64,000 bases of DNA from Halomonas sp. GD1P12 (GCF_025725645.1 NZ_CP107007.1:868001-932000), one strand, 5' to 3'; positions 43,432 to 54,255 are shown, counted from the first letter of the stretch. Notes: a model not told the origin generated them from the sequence alone. Program-made: numbers and translations.

Positions 43432-44127
43432 TTAATCGCTTGGTGAGCAGCTCTCCAGCCGATACCCCGACTGATACACGCTTTTCAGCCGCAGCCCGTG
43501 GCGGCCGTCGAGCTCCAGTTTGCGCCGCAGGCGGCTGACGTGGGTGTCGACGGTGCGAGTCGGCAGGTCCCCCTTCAACCCCCACACCAGCTCCAACAGG
43601 TGCGGCCGAGTGAGCGTGGCGCCGAGCTTGCTGAACAGTAGCGCGGCCAAACGGTACTCGCGCTCCGTCAGGTCCGCAGGTTCGGCGTTAAGATAAATCT
43701 GGCGCTGGTCGCTATCCATCGAGTAGGCATCGCCAATACTTGCGGCGGCCGGCGCCGGCGACTGCCAGGTGCGCCGGCCGAGCGCGTTGATTCGCGCCAA
43801 CAGCTCTCTAGGGCGTAGCGGTTTGGCGAGAAAGTCATCGGCGCCTTGTTCCAGCGCCTGCACCACGTCGTCTTCATGCTGGCTTGCCGTAATGAAGAGA
43901 ATCGGTCCCTTCCAGCCATCGTGGCGGCGTAGATGCCCCACTACATCCATACCGCAGCCGTCGGGCAGCCGCCAGTCGATGATCAGAAAATCGAAAAGCT
44001 GCTGATCCATGTGCCGACGAAGCTCGCTTGCGCGACCAAACAGCGACACCCGGTGCTGTTCGACCGCCAGGCACTGCTCGATGTACGCCTGCTGATCCGG
44101 GTCGTCTTCCAATACACCAATATGCAT
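43432..44127 (-). CDS. OmpR/PhoB-family response regulator
   Basis: A 231-residue two-domain regulator. The receiver domain has the acidic pair in VLEDDPDQ at residue 5, the phospho-acceptor Asp in LIIDWRLPDG near 51 and the Lys in LAKPLRPREL near 103. The C-terminal winged-helix DNA-binding domain spans about 130-228 (RTVDTHVSRLRRKLE near 190). ATG 44127 has GAGGA upstream. Its neighbour histidine kinase is a hybrid with its own receiver and HPt, so this may be the output partner; they are divergent. Confidence 0.88.
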   Translation of the reverse strand: MHIGVLEDDPDQQAYIEQCLAVEQHRVSLFGRASELRRHMDQQLFDFLIIDWRLPDGCGMDVVGHLRRHDGWKGPILFITASQHEDDVVQALEQGADDFLAKPLRPRELLARINALGRRTWQSPAPAAASIGDAYSMDSDQRQIYLNAEPADLTEREYRLAALLFSKLGATLTRPHLLELVWGLKGDLPTRTVDTHVSRLRRKLELDGRHGLRLKSVYQSGYRLESCSPSD

Positions 44128-44280
44128 GGGTGAGTCCTCGCTGTCTGGCTTCGCTCTCGGCCAAAAGACGTATCTGTCATCGCGCCGAGCATATCGACAC
44201 AAAGGTTCACAGTTAGGCGTTGAGCGGCCGATCTATAATCAAGGCTTGGAGATCCGCGTCTTACCAGGAGTCTTGACACC

Positions 44281-44781
44281 ATGCGCTACCCGGTCGCCCT
44301 TGCCCCCGCGTTACTGTTACTCTCTTTATCGGCCGCTGGCGAAAATCTTGAGCCGCCCAAGGGGCCCGTGCTGCTCGTCGTGTCGGGCAATCTCGACAAC
44401 ACCAACGTCGGTGACGAGGCGCATTTTGATCGCGCGATGCTGGAGGCGCTCGAGCAGCACGACACCCTCACGCATACGCCCTGGCACGACGGCGCGGTCA
44501 ATTTTTCCGGCCCTTTGGGCCGCGCGCTACTCGAAGCCGTGGGCAGCGACAGCGACCAGGTGCGGGTCACGGCGCTCAATGACTACGCGGCGACGATACC
44601 GGTCAGCGATTTCTATCAGTACGATGTGATCTTTGCGATGCGCGCCGACGGCGAGCCGCTTCGCGTACGCGACCAGGGGCCGCTGTTCGTGATCTATCCC
44701 TTCGACGATGACCCGAATCTTTTGAACGAACTCACGCTCACCCGCTCGGTGTGGCAGGTCAACCGACTCGACATCGAGTAA
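44281..44781 (+). CDS. Secreted molybdopterin-oxidoreductase-fold protein without the Mo-ligand cysteine
   Basis: A 166-residue protein with a signal peptide (hydrophobic residues 5-19, cleavage near SAAG-E). The mature part resembles the small oxidoreductase molybdopterin-binding domain ([15 protein letters not shown] near residue 28, [15 protein letters not shown] near 97, [15 protein letters not shown] near 132, where SUOX-like domains have GPLW-type loops). The whole protein contains no cysteine, so it cannot coordinate molybdenum in the usual way. It sits 23 bases before a hybrid histidine kinase gene and is probably a periplasmic sensory partner of it. Confidence 0.7.
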   Translation: MRYPVALAPALLLLSLSAAGENLEPPKGPVLLVVSGNLDNTNVGDEAHFDRAMLEALEQHDTLTHTPWHDGAVNFSGPLGRALLEAVGSDSDQVRVTALNDYAATIPVSDFYQYDVIFAMRADGEPLRVRDQGPLFVIYPFDDDPNLLNELTLTRSVWQVNRLDIE

Positions 44782-44804
44782 GCCCATACGGGAAGACTGC
44801 CCCG

Positions 44805-47057
44805 ATGAAGATACTCCAGCGCTACTTTTCCAATGGGGCCAGAATCGCCACGTTTTCGGCGATTCTTTTCTTTTTCTCGGCGCTGGCCACCGGTGGCATG
44901 ATCTATTACCGCCAGTACGCGTTGGAAAATCGCCTGCTCGAAAATCTGCTCTGGTCCGCCTACCAGTTCGACCGCGAGGCGCGGGAGTTTCGGCTGGAGC
45001 TTTTACAGGCGGCCCCCGAGAGCGCCTCGGCCGAGGCGCTTTTGACCCGCTTCGAAATTCTCTATAGCCGGCAGATGCTGCTTCAACGTGGAGACATGGG
45101 CAAGGAGATCGACCAGGTCGATAGCCTGCGCACGCGGGTAGAGAATTCCCTGGTCGAGATCACGGCGCTGGATACGCTGCTGGAAGATCTGTGGGATAAC
45201 CCGGAAGGCCTCTCGCCGGCGCTGCTTGAATCGCTGCGTGCTCGGGCAACGAGCCTGCAAGCGCTGACCGCGGAAGTACTGGTCGAAACCAACGCAAGCG
45301 TCGTGCAGGCACGCACCCAGGAGCGGGAGAGCTTGAACCGGCTCTATGGGCTTGCGCTGATACTGATTACGCTGTTGATGCTTTCCGGTGCCCTGCTGGT
45401 GCGGGCGCTGGTGCTCGAGGGGCGATCGAATCTGGCCAAGGCGCGGGCGCTGGAAAAGCAGAGTCTGGAGCTCAACGCGACCGCGCAAAAGGCGGAAACC
45501 GCCAGCCGCGCCAAGTCGGAGTTCATGGCGATCGTCAGCCATGAAATACGCACGCCGCTCAACGGCATCGTCGGCATGGCCGATTTGCTCACGGATGAGG
45601 TAAAAACGCCGGCGGCCAACGACTATCTGTTGGCCATCAAGCGAAGCGCCGAGAGCCTTCGCTGCGCGATCAACGATATTCTGGACTACACCAAGATCGA
45701 GTCGGGCTATCTGGATCTCAACGCCCAGCCCTTCGATCTGCATCAGTGCATCGACGAGCTCTGCTCCGGTTACGCGCTGCAGGCGCAGGCCCGCGCCGTG
45801 GCGTTCGATGCTACCCAAGCCGACGATCTGCCGCGCTTTGTTATAGGCGACCGCGCACGCATCCGCCAAATTTTGATGAACCTGATCAACAACGCGCTGA
45901 AATTCACCGAGGAAGGGTTCGTCAAGTGCGCGGTGACCGCCTCGGCGCCGGGCATGGTCTGCTTCGAGATTCGCGATACCGGCTGCGGCATCAGCGAGCA
46001 GAATCAGGCCCTGCTGTTTTCAGCGTTCTCCCAGGTCGATACGTCGATGTCTCGCCGCCACGAAGGCACGGGGCTGGGGCTTGCAATCTGCAAGCGGCTG
46101 GTCGAGTCGATGGGAGGCGAGATCGGTGTCATCAGCGTGGAAAACGTAGGCAGTCGCTTCTGGTTCACGTTGGCGCTGCCTACCTGTGAGGCGCCGGAGG
46201 TTTACGCTCCGCAAAGCGAGCAATCCTGCACTATTCAAAACCGACACATTCTGGTGGTCGAGGATAATCCGCTCAACCAGACCGTCGCGTGCCAAATGCT
46301 CGAGCGGCTGGGCCAGCGCGCAAGCATTGCTGAAAACGGTGAGTCGGCGCTTGCCCTGCTGGCCAAACGGCGCGACGACATCGATCTGGTGCTCATGGAT
46401 ATGCAGATGCCAGTGCTGGATGGGCTGCAAACCACCGAGCAGTGGCGCGCTCGGGAACGCGAACACGGGCTTTCACCTCTGCCGATCGTCGCCATGACCG
46501 CCAACGTCATGCCGGAGCACCGCGCACGCTGTATGCAAAGTGGTATGGACGACATGATTCATAAGCCCTTTACCCGCGACGAGCTGTACCAGATGCTCTG
46601 TCGCCACCTGTCGCCATCGCCTTTGTGTGAAGCGTCGAACGCGCGAACCGAAGAGGCGGCAAGGGCGAAAGAGAGGGCTTCTGCCGTGAGCTGCGTTGCC
46701 CAGCCGGATACCCGTGTGCTCGACCCGGATACCTGCACGGAACTCAAGGAGACGTTCGATGCCGCAGCGCTGAACACGCTTTTGACAACCTTTCTAAATC
46801 GATTGGACGAGCGCCGGGAAAAACTTTCGAGCCACTTGGCCGGCAAGCGACGCGAGGCGTTTCAACAGGAGGCACACTCGCTCAAGGGGGCGGCGTCATC
46901 GCTTGGCTGTTCGGCCATCGCCGAGTGGGCAAGCCAGATGGAGCGCCGGGCGCTCGAGGCGCCCCTGAAGGAGTTGAACGACGGGGTGGCGCGTCTGCCC
47001 GCCTTGAAAACGTTGACTCAGCAGGTGCTCGAGAAGGAGGGGGTACTGGCGGGTTGA
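44805..47057 (+). CDS. Hybrid sensor histidine kinase with receiver and HPt domains
   Basis: A 750-residue membrane kinase. Two membrane helices (about 15-38 and 190-210) frame a periplasmic helical sensor region of about 150 residues. Then come a linker coiled coil, HisKA with [10 protein letters not shown] near 245, HATPase with NALKF, DTGCGI and GTGLGL motifs, a receiver with [13 protein letters not shown] near 530, and an HPt domain with [12 protein letters not shown] near 690. ATG 44805 has GGAAG upstream. The gene directly follows the secreted Mo-fold protein, its likely sensory partner. The 3' end overlaps the convergent EAL gene by 40 bases. Confidence 0.9.
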   Translation: MKILQRYFSNGARIATFSAILFFFSALATGGMIYYRQYALENRLLENLLWSAYQFDREAREFRLELLQAAPESASAEALLTRFEILYSRQMLLQRGDMGKEIDQVDSLRTRVENSLVEITALDTLLEDLWDNPEGLSPALLESLRARATSLQALTAEVLVETNASVVQARTQERESLNRLYGLALILITLLMLSGALLVRALVLEGRSNLAKARALEKQSLELNATAQKAETASRAKSEFMAIVSHEIRTPLNGIVGMADLLTDEVKTPAANDYLLAIKRSAESLRCAINDILDYTKIESGYLDLNAQPFDLHQCIDELCSGYALQAQARAVAFDATQADDLPRFVIGDRARIRQILMNLINNALKFTEEGFVKCAVTASAPGMVCFEIRDTGCGISEQNQALLFSAFSQVDTSMSRRHEGTGLGLAICKRLVESMGGEIGVISVENVGSRFWFTLALPTCEAPEVYAPQSEQSCTIQNRHILVVEDNPLNQTVACQMLERLGQRASIAENGESALALLAKRRDDIDLVLMDMQMPVLDGLQTTEQWRAREREHGLSPLPIVAMTANVMPEHRARCMQSGMDDMIHKPFTRDELYQMLCRHLSPSPLCEASNARTEEAARAKERASAVSCVAQPDTRVLDPDTCTELKETFDAAALNTLLTTFLNRLDERREKLSSHLAGKRREAFQQEAHSLKGAASSLGCSAIAEWASQMERRALEAPLKELNDGVARLPALKTLTQQVLEKEGVLAG

Positions 47058-48211
47058 GCCGACTCGTGTGAGCGACGCTCCCCCAGCCACTGCTCAAAAG
47101 CCGCCGCGCTTTGCGGTCGGGCGAGGTAATACCCTTGCCCCATACTGCACCCCGCCTCGGTTAGCAGATCGAGCTGCACCTGGGTCTCGATGCCCTCGGC
47201 GACGACTTCGAGCCCCATGCGTTTGCCCAGATCGATCACGGAAAGCGAAATCGCGCGCGCGGCGTCGTCCTGCTCCATCAATGAGACGAAGCTGCGATCC
47301 ACCTTGAGCTCGTCAAAGGGAAGTCGGTAGAGCTGTCTTAGCGAGGAGTAGCCGGTGCCGAAATCATCGAGTGACAAACGACAGCCCAGATCGCGCAGCG
47401 CCTCCAGTACGTGGCGCGCATAGTTCAAACACTCTATTCCCACCGACTCCGTTAGTTCCAGCGTCAGGCGCGCCGGCCCCGTGACGTAATGGCTTTTGAG
47501 TCGCTTGAACGACTCGATGACGCCTTCCTCCTTGACGAAATCCGCCGGGACGTTGACGGCGACGTTCAAAGCCCAGCCCTTGGCCTGCCAGCGGACCTGC
47601 TGGGCCAGCGCAAGTTCGAGCACCTGCCAGGTCAGCGCGCCTATCAGACCATGCTTTTCTGCCATCGGGATGAAGCTATCTGGAAACAGCAGCCCAAGCG
47701 TCGGATGTTGCCACCGCACCAACGCTTCGACGCCTTTGATAGCGCCCCGCTGCAAATCCTGCTGGGGCTGATAGACCAAAAACAGCTCGCCGCCCTCGAG
47801 GGCCTGGGTGAGGTCCTCGGCCGTTGGCATCCCGGCCTTCGCCTCGAGCGGTGAAAGAAACGCCGGCAGGCCGGTCAGGAAGCCGGACTTGGGCAAAAAG
47901 CCCAGCATTTGCAGCCCCTTCGCTCGGCCGGCGTCGATGGCGCGGGTCACGTTCTCGGAGGCGCTGGCGCTAATCAGTAAAATCGCCGCGTTCAGGCGCA
48001 GGTCGTAGAGGTAATCGAGAATATCGAGACCGGTAAACTCGCCAAGCTCCAGATCGAGGAGAATAAGCGTCGCCTCGAGCAGCGAGGGTTGACGAACCAG
48101 TTCACCTAAACTGCCCACCGTTTCGACCGCGAAACCATGCTGCTCCAGCAGCAGTTTGCTCAGTAGCTGGACGTCCCTGTCGTCATCGATTACAAGCGCC
48201 GTAGCGGCCAT
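47018..48211 (-). CDS. Response regulator with EAL cyclic-di-GMP phosphodiesterase domain
   Basis: A 397-residue REC-EAL protein. The receiver has VIDDDRD at residue 7 and the phospho-acceptor Asp in [13 protein letters not shown] near 49. The EAL domain keeps [11 protein letters not shown] near 165, ELTES near 245, DDFGTGYSS near 270, KVDRSFV near 290 and EGIET near 330, so all catalytic elements look intact. It would lower cyclic-di-GMP on phosphorylation. Convergent with the hybrid kinase, sharing 40 bases of coding sequence. Confidence 0.9.
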   Translation of the reverse strand: MAATALVIDDDRDVQLLSKLLLEQHGFAVETVGSLGELVRQPSLLEATLILLDLELGEFTGLDILDYLYDLRLNAAILLISASASENVTRAIDAGRAKGLQMLGFLPKSGFLTGLPAFLSPLEAKAGMPTAEDLTQALEGGELFLVYQPQQDLQRGAIKGVEALVRWQHPTLGLLFPDSFIPMAEKHGLIGALTWQVLELALAQQVRWQAKGWALNVAVNVPADFVKEEGVIESFKRLKSHYVTGPARLTLELTESVGIECLNYARHVLEALRDLGCRLSLDDFGTGYSSLRQLYRLPFDELKVDRSFVSLMEQDDAARAISLSVIDLGKRMGLEVVAEGIETQVQLDLLTEAGCSMGQGYYLARPQSAAAFEQWLGERRSHESAQPASTPSFSSTC

Positions 48212-48335
48212 ACCCTGTCCTTTGAACGTTGTTCGTTATTGAATCCAATCGGCTGATGTTTGAATAAATTCAGTGCCCGAGATAAATGAGCGTTTGAAAA
48301 GGCAAACGTCACTCCCTGCTCCAGCGAGGCGGGCA

Positions 48336-50003
48336 TCAAAAGGCGGTCCACTCGGGTTGAGCCGGCGCCGGCGAGAGGCGGCGCTCCAAAGGCCTGGAAA
48401 CAGGCGGGGCGCTGGCAGGCGTACGTGGCGTGGAAGCTTGTGACGGTGTCTCGCTGAGTTTGAATGCGCCCACCAACTCACCAAGCCGCGCGGCCTGAGC
48501 GCTAAGCTCTGCCGCCGCCGCGCTCGACTCTTCGACCATCGAGGCGTTGTGCTGCGTCATGCCGTCGAGCTCGCTCACCGCATCGTTGACCTGACCGATG
48601 CCCACGCTCTGCTCTCGGGCACCGGCGCTGATTTCTGCGATAACGTCAGAGACGCGCTCGATGCTTTTCACCATCTCTGCCATCAGCCGCCCGGTATGCT
48701 TGACCTGGCCAACGCCCACCTCGGTTCGGCTCATGGAGCTAGCGATCAGCGCGGCGATGTTGCTGGACGCTTCGCTCGAGCGGCTGGCAAGCATGCGCAC
48801 CTCCTGAGCGACCACTGCAAAGCCGCGACCGTGCTCACCGGCCCGCGCCGCTTCCACCGAGGCGTTGAGCGCCAGAATGTTGGTTTGAAACGCGATGCCC
48901 TCGATCAGCGTCACGATGCTGCTGATTTCCGACGACGACGTGCTGATGTCGTCCATGGTCTGCTCGACGCTCGCCATGGAGTGCTGGCCTTGCTGCGCGA
49001 GCTCGCGCGTGGAAAGCGCCAACTGATCGGCCTGTTGCGCCGAATCCGAGGCGGCCTTGACGACCGCGGCGATCTCCTCCATCGAGGCCGAGGTTTGCTG
49101 CAGGTTGGCGGCGGCCTGCTCGGTACGCGCGGAGAGTTCCTGACTGCCGGTCGCGATTTCCGTCGAGGCGTGAGTGAGGCTTGCGGTACTGGCGCTGACG
49201 CTCTGCAGCGTCTTGTCGATGTGGCGAATGAAACCATCAAAAGCGTGCGCCAGCTCGCCGATCTCGTCGCGGCGCTGGCTATCGATACGCGCGGTCAAAT
49301 CGCCATCGCCGTTACTGATGTCATCGATACGCCGGCTGATCTGACGCAGCGCCCTGGACATCATCCGAGGACCCATCACGGCAATCAGTGACGCGATGAC
49401 GAACACCGCCAGGGCAAAGAGGAACGTCGCCATCTGCTGCGAGTGAATACGTTGAACGACCGCCGCCTGGGCTTCGTAAATGGCGGTTTCGATGCTCGCG
49501 CCCGCGATGTCATAAACGGCGCGCAGCTCGTTGAAGTGCTCGAGCGATTCACCGTTCATCAGCGCCAGTGCCTCGGTCAACTGGCCGCGTTGGTGCAGAT
49601 CGAATACCTGCGACGCGCTCGAAAGCCAGGCACTGTAAAGCGCCTCGAAACCGTCGGTTTGCGATGTCAGCGCTGGATAGTCCTGCATCCGTTCGAGATA
49701 GAGCGCCATGCGCTCCTGGGCCTGCTGCGCGTTGTCGCGAAACTCGTCGAAAAGCTCGGCGGCGCGTGTCGAGCCGGCCGGCGTAAGCAGCGTCGTTACC
49801 TCGGCAAGACGTGCCTGGTAGAGGTCACGGTCGCCGTTGAGCGTGGCCGTCGAGGCAGGAATGTAGTGGTCGATAAACGTATCCAGACGATGTTTGACCG
49901 TGTTGACCAGCTGCGTGTCAGCCAGCACGACCAGAAGAAGCGACAGGGCGACGGCGATGAACACCAGCGCATACTTCACTTTTATAAGACGGAAACGGTT
50001 CAT
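48336..50003 (-). CDS. Methyl-accepting chemotaxis protein
   Basis: A 555-residue transmembrane chemoreceptor. Helices at about 10-30 and 190-212 flank a four-helix periplasmic ligand domain of the Tar/Tsr type, followed by HAMP and a signalling domain with the hairpin tip [33 protein letters not shown] near 365-395. It ends in PEWTAF, matching the xWxxF pentapeptide that tethers CheR and CheB in high-abundance receptors. No che genes are nearby, so it is an orphan receptor. Confidence 0.92.
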   Translation of the reverse strand: MNRFRLIKVKYALVFIAVALSLLLVVLADTQLVNTVKHRLDTFIDHYIPASTATLNGDRDLYQARLAEVTTLLTPAGSTRAAELFDEFRDNAQQAQERMALYLERMQDYPALTSQTDGFEALYSAWLSSASQVFDLHQRGQLTEALALMNGESLEHFNELRAVYDIAGASIETAIYEAQAAVVQRIHSQQMATFLFALAVFVIASLIAVMGPRMMSRALRQISRRIDDISNGDGDLTARIDSQRRDEIGELAHAFDGFIRHIDKTLQSVSASTASLTHASTEIATGSQELSARTEQAAANLQQTSASMEEIAAVVKAASDSAQQADQLALSTRELAQQGQHSMASVEQTMDDISTSSSEISSIVTLIEGIAFQTNILALNASVEAARAGEHGRGFAVVAQEVRMLASRSSEASSNIAALIASSMSRTEVGVGQVKHTGRLMAEMVKSIERVSDVIAEISAGAREQSVGIGQVNDAVSELDGMTQHNASMVEESSAAAAELSAQAARLGELVGAFKLSETPSQASTPRTPASAPPVSRPLERRLSPAPAQPEWTAF

Positions 50004-50070
50004 GAGAAATACTCATTAAGTAGGATATAATGAGTAGAAGGTAGTCTTAAAGTGTGAGTTATAGCGAGTG

Positions 50071-50097
50071 TTATACATCACTGTTCACACTTGTTTA
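50071..50097 (-). promoter_or_regulatory. Weak flagellar (sigma-28)-type promoter candidate for the chemoreceptor
   Basis: On the minus strand TAAACAAG and ATGTATAA are spaced by 11 bases, upstream of the chemoreceptor start. The sigma-28 consensus is TAAAGTTT-N11-GCCGATAA; the first four and last four bases agree. The match is partial. Confidence 0.3.
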
Positions 50098-50135
50098 CCT
50101 TTTTGCGAGATTGAGTTGACAGGTGCGATATGACA

Positions 50136-50163
50136 CCCCTCTTTCCCCCTCTTTCCCCCTCTT
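50136..50163. repeat. 10-bp tandem repeat CTTTCCCCCT
   Basis: Two full copies (50141-50160) with partial copies on each side lie 5 bases beyond the 3' end of the ABC transporter gene. The strand bias (all pyrimidine on plus) is notable; likely replication slippage. Confidence 0.6.
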
Positions 50164-50167
50164 GATT

Positions 50168-52006
50168 CTATTGATAACCCTTTGCCTGCAAACGGAAAAG
50201 CTGCGCGTAGCGGCCATTTTCTGCCAGCAGCGCGTCGTGGGTGCCGCGCTCGATGATATGACCCTGGTCCATGACCAGGATCAGATCCGCGCTTCGCACG
50301 GTGGAGAAGCGGTGCGAGATCAAAATCGTCATCTTGTCGCGGCTGTGGGCGCGAAAGCGGGCGAAGACGTCGGCCTCGGCGGCGGCGTCCATGGCGGCGG
50401 TGGGCTCGTCGAGTACTAAAATATCCGCCTCCTTGCGCATGTAGGCGCGCGAAAGCGCTACTTTCTGCCACTGGCCGCCGGAAAGCTCCTGACCATTTTT
50501 GAACCAGCGGCCAAGCTGGGTCTGGTAGCCGGCGGGCATCTGTTCGATGAAACCATCGGCCAGCCCAAAGTGCGCCGCCTGCTGCCAACGGCTCTGGTCA
50601 TCGAAGGCGTCGATGTCGCCCACGCCCAGGTTTTCGCCCACCGGTAGCTGATAGCGCACGAAGTCCTGGAAGATCACGCCGACGCGTTTTCTTAACGTCT
50701 GCGCCTCCCAATCGCGCAGGTCGCTGCCATCGAGCAGAATGCGACCTTCAACGGGCGAGTAGAGCCGCGTCAACAGCTTGATCAGCGTCGTCTTCCCCGA
50801 GCCATTTTCGCCCACCAGCGCCAGGCTCTGGCCCGGTGCCAGGTGCAGCGAAATATCGCGAAGTACGACGCGCCCGTTTGGGTAGGCGAACGTGACGCTC
50901 TCGAAGCGCAGCCCGTCGCCGGGCACCTTGCCTTGAGTCAGCGTGCCGCCTTCTGCCTCGGTGGGGTGTTCCAGGTAGTCGTAAAGGTTGGACAGGTAGA
51001 GGTTATCCTCGTACATGCCGCTGATCGCGGTGAGAATGGCCGACAGCGCCGACTGGCCCTGCTTGAATACCATCAGGTACATCGTCATCTGTCCAAGCGT
51101 GATCGCGCCGATCACGGTTTCGAGCACCACCCAGCCGTAGGCGATATAAAACGTGGCGGTGCCCAAAAGCCCCAGCAGAAATCCCCAGCCTTCGCGCTTG
51201 AGGGTCAAAAGCCGATCCTCGGCGAACAGTCGATCGAAGATGGCCCGGTAGCGACTCAGAAACAGCGGCTCCAGGCCGAAGAGCTTGACCTCCTTGATAC
51301 TGTCCTCGCGCGCCAGCACGGTTTCCAGGTAGCTCTGCATGCGCGTTTCCGGCGAGCGCCGGCGAAAAAGGCGAAAGGCATCGCCGGAGAACTTCGCTTC
51401 AGAAACGAACACCGGCACGGCGCCGGCAGCCAGAATCAACAGCGCCCAGGGCGAAAACTGCACCAGCAGCACGCTGAAGCTACAAAGCGATATCGCGTTT
51501 TGCAGAAAGCCGAAGGTTTTGGTCACCAGCGCCAGCGGCCGCGTCGAGGCCTCGCGCCGGGCGCGGGTCAGCTTGTCGTAGAGTTCGGAGTCCTCGAACT
51601 GGGAAAGCGATAGCGTGCCCGCTTTTTCCAGAATCAGCACGTTCACCTTCTGGCCCAGCAGCGCGCGCAAAAGCGACTGCTGAGCGGCGAGCCCGCGCTG
51701 AGCCAGCGCCATCACCGCGATGATCAGCGCCTCGAGGGCCACCAGCCACAGCACCGGCGCCAGAATGATCCAAAGCACCGGGTCCTCGGCGGCTTCAAAC
51801 GTCTGCATGGCGCCGACCACGCCGTCGACGATCAACTGGCCCACCCAGGCCGCCACCGCCGGCAGCACCCCGGCCACCAGCGTGCACAGCGCAAGCCCTA
51901 GCGTCATCCAGCGCGAGGTGTCCCACACCAGCGAAAGCGCCCGCCGGCTGTAGCGAAACACGCTGAAAAAGCCGGCAATCGACGATGTAGAGCTCAACAG
52001 GGCCAT
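50168..52006 (-). CDS. ABC exporter, fused membrane and ATPase domains (MsbA/MDR type)
   Basis: A 612-residue half-transporter. Six membrane helices lie in the first 340 residues. The nucleotide-binding domain has Walker A GENGSGKTT near 400, the signature LSGGQWQK near 510, Walker B ILVLDEPTA near 530 and the switch His in LISHRFS near 565. It works as a homodimer to export a lipid, peptide or drug. I prefer ATG 52006, behind AGGTGG; ATG 52042 lacks a site. No processing peptidase or peptide gene is next to it, so the cargo is unknown. Confidence 0.87.
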   Translation of the reverse strand: MALLSSTSSIAGFFSVFRYSRRALSLVWDTSRWMTLGLALCTLVAGVLPAVAAWVGQLIVDGVVGAMQTFEAAEDPVLWIILAPVLWLVALEALIIAVMALAQRGLAAQQSLLRALLGQKVNVLILEKAGTLSLSQFEDSELYDKLTRARREASTRPLALVTKTFGFLQNAISLCSFSVLLVQFSPWALLILAAGAVPVFVSEAKFSGDAFRLFRRRSPETRMQSYLETVLAREDSIKEVKLFGLEPLFLSRYRAIFDRLFAEDRLLTLKREGWGFLLGLLGTATFYIAYGWVVLETVIGAITLGQMTMYLMVFKQGQSALSAILTAISGMYEDNLYLSNLYDYLEHPTEAEGGTLTQGKVPGDGLRFESVTFAYPNGRVVLRDISLHLAPGQSLALVGENGSGKTTLIKLLTRLYSPVEGRILLDGSDLRDWEAQTLRKRVGVIFQDFVRYQLPVGENLGVGDIDAFDDQSRWQQAAHFGLADGFIEQMPAGYQTQLGRWFKNGQELSGGQWQKVALSRAYMRKEADILVLDEPTAAMDAAAEADVFARFRAHSRDKMTILISHRFSTVRSADLILVMDQGHIIERGTHDALLAENGRYAQLFRLQAKGYQ

Positions 52007-52090
52007 GCGAGGCGACCACCTATAACCGGAGAAAAGCGCCATGATGCATCGCTTTGCCCCGGACCACCAGGTGATCCTGCGCTTATGGGC

Positions 52091-53707
52091 TCAAAGCGGC
52101 AGCACCGCGCCGTCGGTGCGCGGCTCGGTTCCGCCCTGGAGCACGCCGGACTCGGCATTGCGCAAAATGATCTGGCCACGGCCGAAACTGATCGAATCGG
52201 CGACCTTGACGATTTTATGCCCGCGCCGGGCAAGTGCCAGCGCCAGGTGATTGGGGAAGTCGGCCTCGACCTCGATGGTTTTACCTTCGACCCACTTCCA
52301 GCGCGGCATGTCCAGCGCCGCCTGGGCGTTGAGCCCATCGTTCAAAAGCCCGGTGACGACCTGCACGTGGCCCTGGGGCTGCATGTAGCCGCCCATGACG
52401 CCGAAGGGGCCCACCGCCTGATCGCCTTTGGTAATAAAGCCTGGGATGATGGTGTGGTAGGTGCGCTTGTGGGGGGCGAGCGCGTTGGCGTGGTCCGGGT
52501 CGAGCGAGAAGGAGCTACCGCGGTTTTGCAGGCTGATGCCGGTTTTCGGGACGACCATGCCCGAGCCAAAGCCGTGAAAATTGCTCTGAATGAACGACAC
52601 CATGTTGCCTTCCTCATCGGCGGTGGCGAGATACACCGTGCCGCCCTGAAACGGGTTGCCGTGGGTCGGGTCGACAGCCTGCTCACCAATCAGCGCGGCG
52701 CGCGATTTCAGGTACTCGTCGCTCAAGAGCTGCTCGGTGGTGTGCGCCATGGCGCCGCGCTCGGTCAAGTGCTTGAAGCCGTCCATGTAGGCGAGCTTGG
52801 TCGCCTCGATGCGCCGGTGCAGGGTCTCGACCGTATCGCTGCTCTCTTCGAGTTGGTCGAGCATACCCAGCGCCTGCAGTACGATCAGCCCGCTGCCGTT
52901 GGGCGGAATCTCCCAGATATCATGGCCCTGGTAGCGCACGCCGATCGGGTCGACCCACTCCGGCGCGTAACCGGCCAGGTCTTCCTTACGCAGCAAGCCA
53001 CCGTGTTCGCGAGAAAACGCATCGATACGCTCGGCGAGCTCGCCGGTGTAAAACGTCTGGGCGCGGGTCTCGGCAATCGCCCTGAGGCTTTCGGCGTGGC
53101 CGGGGGAGGCCCATATCTGGCCGGGCTGCGGCGCGCGGCCGTTGGGCGCGAAGGTGTCGAACCAGGCCGTAAAAGCGGGGTCATCATAAGCGGCGTAGGT
53201 ATGAACCGCCTCGGCCCACATCTGATGAATCACCGGGGTGACTGCAAAACCCTCTTCAGCAAGCGCGATGGCCGGTGCCAACAGCTCGGCAAAGGGGAGC
53301 CTGCCAAAGCGCTCGGACAGCGCCGCCCAGGCGGCCGGGGCGCCGGGAATGGTGACCGGCAACATGCCGTGACTCGGTATCCGGTCATGGCCCAGCGCTT
53401 TCATCGCCTCGATGGTGGCGGCCTTCGGCGCTTGGCCGCTGGCGTTCAGCCCGTGCAGCTTCCCGTTCACCCAGACGATCGCGAAGGCGTCGCTGCCGAT
53501 GCCGTTGGAGGTAGGTTCCACCACGGTCAGCGCAGCGGCGGTGGCGATCGCCGCATCCACGGCGTTGCCGCCTTGCTGCAGGATAGTGATTCCCACCTGA
53601 GCGGCCAGCGGCTGGGAGGTGGCGACCATGCCGCGTTTGCCAAAGGTGGTCATGCGCCGTGATGCGCTGGGATAGTAGAGAGCGTCATGATGAACGTCGT
53701 GTTGCAT
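52091..53707 (-). CDS. ggt: Gamma-glutamyltransferase family protein (YwrD-like)
   Basis: A 538-residue Ntn-hydrolase. QGGNAVDAAIATAAALTVVEPTSNGIG near residues 30-58 is typical of GGT. The autocleavage Thr is expected in GNPFQGGTVYLATADEEGN near 350. Members split glutathione and other gamma-glutamyl compounds. ATG 53707 has AAGGA 7 bases upstream. There is no signal peptide, so it is probably cytoplasmic like YwrD-type proteins. It follows the two chromate-transporter genes by 17 bases in one operon. Confidence 0.85.
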   Translation of the reverse strand: MQHDVHHDALYYPSASRRMTTFGKRGMVATSQPLAAQVGITILQQGGNAVDAAIATAAALTVVEPTSNGIGSDAFAIVWVNGKLHGLNASGQAPKAATIEAMKALGHDRIPSHGMLPVTIPGAPAAWAALSERFGRLPFAELLAPAIALAEEGFAVTPVIHQMWAEAVHTYAAYDDPAFTAWFDTFAPNGRAPQPGQIWASPGHAESLRAIAETRAQTFYTGELAERIDAFSREHGGLLRKEDLAGYAPEWVDPIGVRYQGHDIWEIPPNGSGLIVLQALGMLDQLEESSDTVETLHRRIEATKLAYMDGFKHLTERGAMAHTTEQLLSDEYLKSRAALIGEQAVDPTHGNPFQGGTVYLATADEEGNMVSFIQSNFHGFGSGMVVPKTGISLQNRGSSFSLDPDHANALAPHKRTYHTIIPGFITKGDQAVGPFGVMGGYMQPQGHVQVVTGLLNDGLNAQAALDMPRWKWVEGKTIEVEADFPNHLALALARRGHKIVKVADSISFGRGQIILRNAESGVLQGGTEPRTDGAVLPL

Positions 53708-53724
53708 ATCGAAATCCTTGTGAA

Positions 53725-54255
53725 TCAGCCCAGCAGAAGGGCGCCGTAGAGCAGCGCGCCGAGCACCACAAACGCCGGATGGACGTTTAGCCACACCAGC
53801 GCCGCAGCGGCCACGGCGCCGATGATCAGCGTATGAACGAGCCCGGCGCTCTCCATGCCTTCCAGAAAGAAGCCCAGGGTGAGCCAGGCCATCATGACGG
53901 CGATGACCGGGCGCACCCACTGGCTCATGCGTTTGACGCGCGGCGATTCGCGGTGGCGGTAAAGAAGGCCGAGCGCCCCGAGCATGAGCAGAAGCGACGG
54001 CACCACGGTGGCCAGCACCGCCACCAGCGCCCCCAGGGCACCGGCGACCTCATAACCGATGTAGCCGGCCATCTTGGTGGCGATAGGGCTTGGCAGCGCG
54101 TTGCCCAGTGCCAGGGTTTCGGCGAAGCCCTGGGAGGTCATCCAGCCGTAGCGGCCGACGACCTCGGCCTCGATCAACGGGATGATGGCCGGGCCGCCGC
54201 CATAGCCAATGATGTTGGGAATGAAAAACGCCAGAAAAAGCTCCCAGTAGATCAT
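53725..54255 (-). CDS. chrA2: Chromate transporter short subunit 2 (ChrA half)
   Basis: A 176-residue CHR-domain membrane protein. Family motif PNIIGYGGGPAIIPLI near residue 11 and ALGNALPSPIATKMAGYIGY near 50 are present. ATG 54255 lies behind GGAGGAG and overlaps the stop of the preceding half by four bases (ATGA). Short CHR proteins occur in tandem and act as a heterodimer in place of one long ChrA. The in-frame open region continues upstream but that part is the other half read out of frame. Confidence 0.88.
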   Translation of the reverse strand: MIYWELFLAFFIPNIIGYGGGPAIIPLIEAEVVGRYGWMTSQGFAETLALGNALPSPIATKMAGYIGYEVAGALGALVAVLATVVPSLLLMLGALGLLYRHRESPRVKRMSQWVRPVIAVMMAWLTLGFFLEGMESAGLVHTLIIGAVAAAALVWLNVHPAFVVLGALLYGALLLG

